A DNA stretch of 64,000 nucleotides. Origin: Torymus aiolomorphi. Lineage: Eukaryota; Arthropoda; Insecta; Hymenoptera; Torymidae. Where the stretch lies: the NCBI GenBank assembly GCA_036365515.1, contig CM070873.1, forward strand, positions 87,937,948-88,001,947, written 5' to 3'. A program made the translations under genes and the position numbers. Of this stretch, positions 55,413 to 64,000 are shown piece by piece. The notes under the pieces were generated by a model that did no database searches, was not told the origin of the DNA, and saw only the letters and a program-made list of their open reading frames with translations. Numbering within the stretch: position 1 is the first letter of the stretch; each line of letters begins with the position of its first letter.

Positions 55413-56679
55413 TGTTGCATGCGCAGAGATGCAACGTGACTGTGACGCACGTCATAAGACGGTCATGCGACCGTCTTAAGACCGTCGCAAGACCGTCGAA
55501 AATATGAAGCAAATGACCATACTTTGTCAAGTTCCTGATGACGCTTATCGCCATTTTAACAGATTTGATATTGATAAATGCAACACATATTTGTCTAAAG
55601 TTTTTAAAACTCGTATCGTATATTTCTTAAAATAAACTTTTTATATTTAAACAATTTTTTTAATAGCAAAACTTAGATTAAAATTAAAATTCATGACGTG
55701 ACCAAAACTTTTAAGACGGTCATTCTACATCTATATATATTTATAGGGTTATAGATTGGATAAATTCAATACATATTTGTCTAAAGTTTTTAAAACTCCT
55801 ATATAGATATACATAAACTATTTTTTAACTATCAAAATTACAATTTAAATATATTTTATTACAAGAATAAAAGTTACAATCACAAAATAATTTATTAGAT
55901 TAAATTAACTTTATAATGACAAATATTAAATGTAGCTCCTATTACACTATACTCGGGACTACCGCTTTCAAATGTAGCTCAATCTGAGACACAAAATACA
56001 ACAAACTTGCGGTTTTTATAGGCGATGATCACGAATCTGATATAAAAAATAATGTAATAATGAATTTAAACAAAATTATTTAAACAATATTGAGAAATAT
56101 AATTTTTTGAAACTATAATTACGGAACTGTATTATGTTTTGTTTTTGGGGTTGCCAATCACGAACCTGATATCAAAAATAATGAAATAATTAATTTAAAC
56201 CGGATTATTTATTTAACAAACTATTACAAAATAGAATTTTTTGAAACTATAATTACGAAAAATGTATTAGTACAAGTAGGCGGGGGATATGAGGTCCACG
56301 CATGTAAGGGAGTTATGTAGACATAAAAAAATAAGCAAAACAATTATTTAAATAACTTGTAAACCCCAGTAGTCAGGGGATATGAGGTCCACGCATGTAA
56401 TTTGCCCACCACTAAGCATCGAAGCCGAAGATTGGCTCCGATTGGCTGAGAGTTGGGTACCTTAATGCACAAGGTACACATTATGTAGATACTCATGAAT
56501 GACAGAAATTTTAAAACGGTAATTTCTCGAAAACACGTAAAATGTAGTTACGTCGTCATTCCTGGAAACCACATATATGTATTTGCCAAATACTTGACCA
56601 TTTTGATAGCTTTATTAACAAATTATTAGCAAAATAAAAAAAAAAGAAAATCAGCGCGCGAAGCGCGCGTGTCGAACTC
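55413..56679. other. Intergenic with several small local repeats
   Basis: GACCGTC units occur about every 11 bp at 55455-55500. A 35-bp block (ACATATTTGTCTAAAGTTTT) is at 55587 and 55771. GATATAAAAAATAATGTAAT-type and diverged copies are at about 56035 and 56165. GGGGATATGAGGTCCACGCA is at about 56284 and 56377. No gene is supported. Confidence 0.55.
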
Positions 56680-56960
56680 TAGTACCTTATAAACGGCGAA
56701 CGCACACACGCGCGCTGCGATGATTGATCGGATGGGTCTCTGACAGTCGTCGCGGCAAGATCGCAGTGAACATCGTAGCATCGCGATAGTTTTCATCAGT
56801 GAGTGATAGTGATTGTGATAGTGCATCAGAGAATCAATTTGATCACCTGCCCTTCTAAGGGCAATCACACGACTGAACACAGTATTGTGTTATTCACCGC
56901 ATCCTTCCAAACTACAAGTTCGACAACAACAGCAGCCTGCAGAGAGCGGACCTAGGAGAG

Positions 56961-58409
56961 GTGACCTCCAAGGTCACCATATCACGCACATCGGACAAAA
57001 TGGACCAGTCGGATGGTTCAACGCCACACCACCCTAAGCGAGTGAATCCCGATAATAGTGATGATGGATTCAGCGTCGTATCATCGACCAAGAGGAAGAA
57101 GGCCAGGACCTCGACAAAGGCCAGGACCTCAACAAGGGCCAGCAGCTGCACCAAAACCAGCACTAGTAAGATCAACACACAACCATCTAACGTGACCCTT
57201 TCTAATAAAACTAAAAATTACTTTGAGGCGCTTGCCAATGACAATACAGAAAAAACGGTACCAACCGGGTGCCTAAATACAAACGACACACAGACAAACA
57301 ACGTGACAGACCCTAAACCTAAAAAACAAAACATCAAACCAGTGACAGTCAAAGTGGACGAATTAAACTTCCCCTACAAGATGCTTAAAGTTATTCTTAG
57401 GAAACTTAAGTTTCCACCGATGGTTCAAACTATTGACAGCACCCACATGTCAGTTGGGGTTAGTACACTTGACGACTATCGGTTGTTACTCAAGGGTCTT
57501 GAGGAAGCAAATTTTCAATTCTCCCTGAGACGACCTGCTGATTCCACCCCCCCTGCGAAAATTGTGATAAGAGGCCTCCCCTCGTACACAGAAACGGATA
57601 AAATCAAGAAAGAATTGATTGAATTAGGACTGAAGATTGAGGGCGTTGCACAGATGAAAAGAGGAAGTGGAAGAACAGCCACGCCGCTCCCTCTTTTCTT
57701 ATTAACCATAACTAATGATGAAAACCTAAAGCTTTTGAACGAAGTAAAATCGATTAATTATTTTAAAATAAAACTTGAAAAGTACAACAAACCTAACAAA
57801 CCTGTGCAATGCTTCAACTGCCAAGAATTTAATCACGTATCTAAATTCTGCCACATGCTTCCCAAATGCGTTAAATGTGGAGAAATCCACAAATCAACTG
57901 AATGCAAATTAGATTTCTCGGATAAAACAAACAACCTAAAATGCGCTAACTGTGGAGGAAACCATACGGCAAACTACCAGGGATGCCCAAGATATAAAAG
58001 ACAACACGACCTAATCAAAATCAGATCACAAAAACAAACAAACGCTAAACCTACACAACAGGTAAAAATTCATGCGCTCAGACAACAACCGCCACAAAAA
58101 CAACAACAAACACAACAACATAATTACAACGCCAACACTAACTATGAACGCAACTTCCTGCGACTTATTAATAAACAAAACGCAAGTCCAGCTTGGACAC
58201 ACACACAAACAAACATGATAAATAATAATGATAAAATACAATCTAAAGACGCCGAAAACCTAATGAACATTATAAACGAGGCAATCGAGTTAACACTTCA
58301 AATTACAACAGGTACACTCACACTTAAAGATGCAACAATTCAAACAGCTAATCTAATAAAACAACTTTTCTCTACAGCCCTTAATGTCAGCAATGGAGCA
58401 GGAAAATAA
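56961..58409 (+). CDS. Jockey-type ORF1 (gag-like, three zinc knuckles)
   Basis: Open frame of 482 aa, apparently intact. The N-terminus is Ser/Thr/Lys-rich (starting MTSKVTISRTSDKM; a second start at codon 14 is possible). A conserved mid-region precedes the knuckles (KIVIRGLPSYTETDKIKKEL), as in the domain next to zinc knuckles in jockey gag proteins. Three knuckles follow at about residues 283-345: CFNCQEFNHVSKFC, CVKCGEIHKSTEC and CANCGGNHTANYQGC. A Gln/Asn-rich tail follows. Such proteins bind the element's RNA and form the particle that moves to target DNA. It overlaps the start of ORF2 by 26 bp in a different frame, which fits termination-reinitiation. Confidence 0.85.
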   Translation: MTSKVTISRTSDKMDQSDGSTPHHPKRVNPDNSDDGFSVVSSTKRKKARTSTKARTSTRASSCTKTSTSKINTQPSNVTLSNKTKNYFEALANDNTEKTVPTGCLNTNDTQTNNVTDPKPKKQNIKPVTVKVDELNFPYKMLKVILRKLKFPPMVQTIDSTHMSVGVSTLDDYRLLLKGLEEANFQFSLRRPADSTPPAKIVIRGLPSYTETDKIKKELIELGLKIEGVAQMKRGSGRTATPLPLFLLTITNDENLKLLNEVKSINYFKIKLEKYNKPNKPVQCFNCQEFNHVSKFCHMLPKCVKCGEIHKSTECKLDFSDKTNNLKCANCGGNHTANYQGCPRYKRQHDLIKIRSQKQTNAKPTQQVKIHALRQQPPQKQQQTQQHNYNANTNYERNFLRLINKQNASPAWTHTQTNMINNNDKIQSKDAENLMNIINEAIELTLQITTGTLTLKDATIQTANLIKQLFSTALNVSNGAGK

Positions 58410-61096
58410 ACAATTAAAAATCTACGCATGGAACGCGTGTGGTGGATTATATGCCAAAAGACTTGAATTAGAATCCCTCTTAATAAATAAGAAAATAGAC
58501 ATTTGCCTCATAAGTGAAACCTTAATTAAAGATAAACAAAATTTCAACATAAAAAATTATAAAACATATAAAAACAACACTAACAGAGGCACGGCTATTC
58601 TCGTTAAAAATAACATCAGCCACTACGTAATTCCGATTGATCTCGAAAAACTAGAAGCCACGGCTATAAAAATTAAAACGCGAGGCCAAGAAGTCGCGAT
58701 AATATCCACATATAACTCCCCTAGCGTAAAATTCCATAAAGCCGACTACACTAAAATCTTTAAAATAGCCCCGGTTGTTATTGCAGCAGGAGATTACAAT
58801 GCAAAACACACCATATGGGGTAGTAGATCTATTAACACACTTGGCAAAAACATTAATAATTTCTGTTTTAAAAATAACCTTTCAGTTCATGCACCCCGGA
58901 ATTCACGCACTATCCATTTAACAAAAGACTAAAACCGGACATAATAGATTTCATGATCTCAAAAAATCTCTATTTTACTTCGGATGTAAACACAATTCAC
59001 GAGTTAGACTCAGATCACTACCCCATAGAAATCATAGTTAACTTGAGCGCTAAATTCACCACTAACCATCCTAAATATAACTTAGCAAAAGCAAATTGGA
59101 ATTCATTTCAAAATCATATAGATAACGCGATTAAAGAGCGCCAAAACGACTTAAATTCAATCGATAATATAAATCTTGCAATCTTAAATTTAACTAACTC
59201 AATCTCGGAAGCATTAGAAATAGCAGTACCTAAAAATGAAAATAAAACCGGTGAACCCCCTCTGCCACAAACAATACTTGATTTAATTAACTCCAGAAAT
59301 AAAAACATACGAGAGAACCATGTCAGGCCAAATCCCCTACTAAAACTAGAAATAAATCACCAACGGAAAAAAATCGATAAAATGATTAAAGAATTTAAAT
59401 GTAACACGTGGAATAACACAGTTAAAAAATTAAATATTAAAGATAACAGCCTCTGGAGAATGACAAAAGGTCTAACGCGTAAACAAACAAATATTCCAGC
59501 TCTTAAAAACGAAAATAATGAAATTAAATATTTTTCTCCAGAAGACAAAGCTAACGCATTTGGAACGCACTTCGCTAATACATTTACCCCGCATAAAAAC
59601 GAATCCGAAGAAGCAAAGCTCTTCACCACAGAAACAGACCGCATGGTTTCCTCGTACTTAAATCATCTGGAAATTACGGATCCTAAATATAAAGCCAAAC
59701 CATTCGAAATCAAAAACTATATTAAAAGAACTAAAAACAATAAAGCCCCCGGACCGGATAAAGTCACTAATTGCATGCTTAAACATCTACCCTCCAGCGC
59801 CATAAGTTATATTACGAAAATTCTTAATGCTTGCTTCGATTTAAATTATTTCCCTACGGAGTGGAAAAAAGCAACTATCTTAGTGTTTGCTAAACCCGGT
59901 AAAGATCTAACCATGACCAGCAGCTACAGGCCCATAAGTTTACTAAATACAATGAGCAAAATTTTCGAATCAATCAGAATCGACAGACTTAAAGACGAAC
60001 TAAACGATAAACTTCGACTCCGAGCAGAACAATTTGGCTTTAGAGATGGACACTCGACAGTACAGGCCATACTTAGACTAACAGAAGACATCACGAAAAA
60101 CTTTAACTGCAACAGAAACACAGGCGCGGTTTTTCTGGACGTCGCGAAGGCTTTTGACAGCGTGTGGATTAACGGACTAATCCGCAAGCTGATCGAAGCC
60201 AAAATAAATAAAAATTTAATTCACCTACTAGCATCATATTTAAAAAATAGAAAATTTAAAGTAAAACTAAATGACGTAGAATCTAAAGAATTTAATATAC
60301 GTGCAGGCATACCACAAGGCAGTCTACTCGGTCCTATACTTTTCATCATTTACATCAATGACCTTCCAACCGTTGAAGGAGTAAAAATAGGAATTTACGC
60401 AGATGATACGACCGCGTGGGCTATCTCGTGGAGCAATCTCAAAATAGTAAAACTATTAAACGAATTCCTTAATAAAGTAAAAAACTGGACAACATTATGG
60501 CGCATAAAAATAAATGCTTCTAAATCAGAATCAATCCTTTTCTCGCGTAAAAAAAACCAACACGGGATCTAGATCCGCCTAATCTAAACAACGAGTCTAT
60601 AGAATGGGAAAATAAAGTAAAATATCTAGGAGTAATGCTTGATAAAAAATTAAGTTACACAGCCCACGTTAATAACACGCGTAACAAAGCAATAGGAGCC
60701 ACAATGAAACTCAAACCGATCTTAAATAATCACTCAGCACTAAATATAAATAACGGAGTAATAATTTACAAAATGATAATAAGACCCATCTTAACCTACG
60801 CCTCGACGATCTGGGCTAACACAAACAAATCTAATTACCAAAAAATACAAACGGTACAGAATAAAACACTCCGCACTATTTTAAACGCCCCTAGATACAC
60901 TAAAAACACTCTAATTCATAAAGATTTAAAAGTAGAGTACATTAAAGATTACATCAAAGAAGCCGGCAAAAACTTCTACAACAGAATTTCGGAATCGAAA
61001 TATCAAATCATTAAAAACCTAGGCAACTACGACTCCGACGCAAGAGACAAATACAAGAGACCTAAAGACTTTATGCATATAGATCCACCCACATAA
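58384..61096 (+). pseudogene. Jockey-type ORF2: AP endonuclease and reverse transcriptase, two frameshifts
   Basis: Three frames succeed each other: 58384-58932, 58953-60572 and 60635-61096. The endonuclease shows WNACGGLYAKRLELE, ICLISET, AGDYNAKHTIWGS and, after the first break, the SDHYP motif. The RT shows APGPDKV, FLDVAKAFDSVW, GIPQGSLLGPILFIIYINDL and the catalytic YADD. Near 58895-58930 a frame change is needed (the other frame reads FNKRLKPDIIDFM). Near 60548-60556 a run of eight A shifts the frame just before EWENKVKYLGVMLDK. Both are consistent with single-base indels in a young copy. The protein would have cut target DNA and primed reverse transcription. Confidence 0.9.
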
Positions 61097-61814
61097 ATCC
61101 TAGTAAATAACGCAAATTTACGATGTTTCAGATACAACAGATCCAAGCCAAGGACAAATGCAGATACACCAGATTTACCTTCCCCTTACTAATCATTTTT
61201 CTTTCAGGATCACATCAAGAAGACGCACCTCATACACTAAACTCTCTCTCACTCTCTCCTTTCACGCAAAAAGAGACGCAGCGACGTTATGCTGGCGGCT
61301 GATATTCAGTGCGCCTCAAAACCGCAACGAATGCCTGACCGGACCGGCTGGCGGATGCGGCGTCTCCCTCTGGGTGAATCTCTTTCCTCTAAAACTTTCT
61401 GCCGCATATCACCTTTACCTACCTATATAAATTACTCATCTATTTTTTCTGTCTAATAAAGTCATTCTACGCGTCTCAACAACTAACTTAAGATAAATGG
61501 GTTTTTACTCCTAGCGAGGTTTTTCCCCATTCTACACTCCACATAGTAGTCCAGCCATACAACCGTTTTTGCTCTATAACTTCTGATAGTGTGGAAATGC
61601 CCTCACAGGGTAATGCACAACTTCCTCTTTTTGATTTCCTTCTTTAAGGAGAGGTAACTGGAATCGCCCAGGCTCCTCCTACGTGGATTCATTTCTACGT
61701 AAGGGGCTCCTGGACGGTGATCCGGGCAGGCTGTACCTCACTGGTAGGGGGCGACGGAGGGGGCGCCCACCATCCCTTCTTTCTTTCTTTCTTTACGCGC
61801 GCTGCACGGTGTAG
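61097..61814. other. LINE 3' region and flanking non-coding sequence
   Basis: The LINE's 3' UTR to about 61495, then GC-richer sequence with a TTCTTTCTTTC run near 61775. Short frames on both strands (61158-61430, 61695-61937) have no recognisable motif. Confidence 0.5.
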
Positions 61815-62699
61815 TGCCCTGTCTACAACCACCGATTTTTTTTTGGCGCATGCGTAAAAATCACCAGAGGGGGTTAGGGATGTATGAAGAGCCAACTGTA
61901 AAAAATTAACCCTAAATATTGTTTTCGCTGAACACACCTAAAAAGATCAAAACATGACTACATGAGTTTCTGCTTTCTAACATTAACAAAGAGTCAAGTG
62001 TTGGAAGAAGATTAGTGATTTAGAGATTTTATTATAAGAAGATTTTTCAATTAATGTAAAATGGATGATCATAATCTGGTTGTTGAAGTACTGGAAATAA
62101 GCATTAATTACCTTCGATTAATACAATTACTAAGAAATCGAAAAAAAATTCAGAAGATGGTGGTGCAAACCATTAATTAGAAATAATTACTTAACAGGAT
62201 ATGGTGCTTATGAGAGAGTTTTTACGTATTTTAAGATGAATGACGAAGAAGAGTTCATGAATTTTACTAGAATGAATGTACAAGCATTTATGTATTTATG
62301 TAATTTAGTTAAAGATAGAATAACAAAATATAGTCGGAGAGTACCAATACCTCTCCAGAGTTAAGACTGTGTATAACGCTAAAGTAAGTAAATATAATAA
62401 ATGCAAGTTTAGATTGAATGTTAATTTACATATATTTTTACAGCTATTTAGCACATGGCGATTGTGTACAAAAAATGCATTGTTTTATGCAATTGATGTT
62501 TCAACTATTCACCAAATCATTCCAGACTAGGTTTCAGTTTAGAAAGCAGAAACTCGTATTCTTTGATTTTTAGGTGTGTTCAACGCAAACTCAATATTTA
62601 GGGTTAATTTTTTTACGATTGGCTCTTCTTACATCACTAACCCTCTCTGGTGATTTTTGCGCATGCGCAAAAAAAAAATCGGTGGTTGTAGACAGGGCA
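61815..62699 (+). mobile_element. PIF/Harbinger-type deletion derivative, 885 bp
   Basis: TIRs of about 165 bp: 61815-61980 and 62539-62699, with ends TGCCCTGTCTACAACCACCG and its inverse. TAG flanks both ends (61812-61814, 62700-62702), a 3-bp duplication as expected for this superfamily in size, though TAG differs from the usual TWA. The inside keeps only the N-terminal part of a transposase. Confidence 0.8.
62061..62538 (+). pseudogene. N-terminal fragment of a PIF/Harbinger-like transposase
   Basis: The start codon at 62061 opens MDDHNLVVEVLEISINYLRL. A frameshift near 62158 leads to RRWWCKPLIRNNYLTGYGAY and MNDEEEFMNFTRMNVQAF, typical of the start of Harbinger transposases. A second break near 62362 leads to ELRLCITL, then a 61-bp GT-AG intron (62383-62443) and YLAHGDCVQKMHCF. 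The DDE catalytic core is absent, replaced directly by the right TIR. Not functional. Confidence 0.75.
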
Positions 62700-62702
62700 T
62701 AG

Positions 62703-63054
62703 AGACTCCCTAAGTCCCTATAGGGCATTTGCGCATGCGCCAAAAAATTCGAGATTTCGAGATATTCGAGATATTCGAGAAAAAATCAACATGGCGTCGC
62801 AACATGGCGTCGACCATGCCAAGGATGCATTTTTTACAGAGGGAGTGGCTGAGATCTTTGGAGCGAGCTAATATATTACTACGTGCTTTAAATTATTCAT
62901 ATATATAGGCTTATTTGAGAGCCATTTTTCAATGAAAAGTATTCTCTCACTCTAAAGATATTGAACGTAATAATGATTGTCATTTTCTAATCTTACTTAT
63001 TGCAATAATTTACTACAGAACCGGGCAGTCTATTAAATCTGTTAATGAAGTATA
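62703..63054. other. Intergenic; no gene seen
   Basis: Begins with GAGATTTCGAGATATTCGAG-type tandem 10-mers near 62750-62780. The rest is AT-rich without features. Confidence 0.5.
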
Positions 63055-64000
63055 GGGGAGGGCGGGGCACGTGTGACACCCTAACTTTGATTAAAAATAA
63101 CAACTAAACCGTGTAATATTTCAAAATGTACAAAAACGGAATAATTAGATCAGAAAAAAATAAAATAAAATAAACTATTAACTTTTTTTTCATTTTCTTT
63201 TAATTATTGATAAAATACAGAAAAGAAATTCTGAAAAAATTGCTCTACGTGCCCCACCGGCGGGTGGATTGTGGCACCCGACGGGGCACGCATGGCACGG
63301 TCAAATTTAATATTTTACTATAGGTATTTTTCAATTCTTTTTTCCAGTAATTAATACTTTAATAATTATGCCATAATAAAATTTTCAAAAATCAAATAAT
63401 TAATCAGTCTATTGAAAATTTAAAATTTTATTTTTATTAAGGAACATAACAATTTTTATTTTAAAATAAATTATTACATTTTAATAAATGATTTTATATT
63501 ATAAGTTCCTTCTTATAAAATATGATCACAACATAATACTTTTGTTTGATTAACAAATTATCATTATTATTACAATAAGTTTAAATTTAAAAATTTCGCA
63601 TCATTTTCATCTATGTAGCATATTTGAACTACCTGACCATTGAAAAAGGCAGTTTGAGTATCTACAATTGATTCCTTCCTTACCATTGTTTTTTCTACTC
63701 TATAACTTAATACGCAGTCGAAATAATCGTTATTTACTTATTAATTTAATAATTGAAACTAAAAACTAGTTTAAAACTAAATTATTGCACTGCGTAGTTG
63801 TTAACCCATCTTGCTCCGTTTTTGGTTTGTAGGTTAGATCACTTCGCTCGGCGGCCGCCGCGGCGCACTGGTACGCCGGAGTGTGCCACGCGTGCCCCGC
63901 CAGGGTGCCACGTCATGCCCCATTTTAATACCATGTTCATTTTTTAATTATATTATTTATAAAGATTTTCTGAAAATAACAAAAACAGGGCTTGAAAGAT
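63055..64000. mobile_element. GGGG-ended TA-flanked element, copy 3 (runs off the window)
   Basis: Starts after TA with GGGGAGGGCGGGGCACGTG. It is near-identical to copy 2 but lacks its 888-bp insert: the site reads CCCCGCCAGGGTGCCACG at about 63895. It carries small differences, for example an extra stretch near 63265 (GGCGGGTGGATTGTGGCACC). The right end is beyond the window. Confidence 0.8.

Larger units (their letters stand above)
56680..61495 (+). mobile_element. Near-complete jockey-type LINE
   Basis: A 5' leader of about 280 bp, a gag-like ORF1 (56961-58409), an endonuclease/RT ORF2 (58384-61096, two frameshifts), and a 3' region with AATAAA at about 61454. The order and motifs are those of the jockey clade. 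Ends are approximate because no target duplication was found. Confidence 0.8.

Noticed and set aside
61695..61937. Minus-strand 80-aa frame near the Harbinger-type element
   Set aside because: It crosses the TIR boundary and has no conserved motif.

Overview
This window is from an AT-rich insect genome, most consistent with a hymenopteran and probably an ant. The evidence is short-intron eukaryotic gene models, clear animal orthologues, and a dense mix of hairpin-type DNA transposons, jockey-type LINEs and Penelope-like remnants. No bacterial or viral gene is seen. Species level cannot be fixed from the sequence alone.

Four host genes can be modelled to the base. (1) GRAMD1/Aster, + strand, 13 coding exons from 13988 to 44881 (817 aa), an ER-anchored sterol transporter with GRAM and VASt domains and a C-terminal membrane segment. 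Its 17-kb second intron and several others are filled with mobile elements. (2) RPS27A, - strand, 46187-46908, the ubiquitin-S27a fusion (156 aa). (3) NSA2, - strand, 47139-47918, a 60S ribosome-assembly factor lying head-to-tail just upstream of RPS27A. (4) LRR1, - strand, 51857-53322, four exons (413 aa), the CUL2 substrate adaptor that acts on the replicative helicase.

Most of the rest is mobile DNA. 1-2892: palindromic repeat, a 10-bp minisatellite and CT-rich sequence. 2893-10717: a 7.8-kb DNA transposon with about 1-kb inverted termini and a decayed XPG/FEN-like gene with a CXC tail (Academ-like, inferred). 11829-12985: small hairpin elements before the GRAMD1 5' region. 16518-18069: three elements nested inside one another. 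18200-20980: a broken LINE split by a TA-flanked element. 23315-31005: Penelope-type hammerhead motifs and a Penelope fragment, a foldback element and other repeats. 34640-35745: satellite-like tandem repeats. 38229-44411: more hairpins inside GRAMD1 introns. 49214-51267 and 63055-64000: two copies of one GGGG-ended element, the first interrupted by an 888-bp hairpin and the second giving the empty site. 56680-61495: a nearly full-length jockey-type LINE with two frameshifts. 61815-62699: a PIF/Harbinger deletion derivative.

The most notable observations are the nested insertions that can be resolved to the base by comparing copies within the window, the long-TIR XPG-like transposon together with a non-autonomous element sharing its ends, and a hammerhead-ribozyme-like motif with an intact core at 23315-23354. 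No coherent new host system was found; the novelty lies in the mobile elements. All family assignments come from reading the sequence and from recalled knowledge, with no database search.
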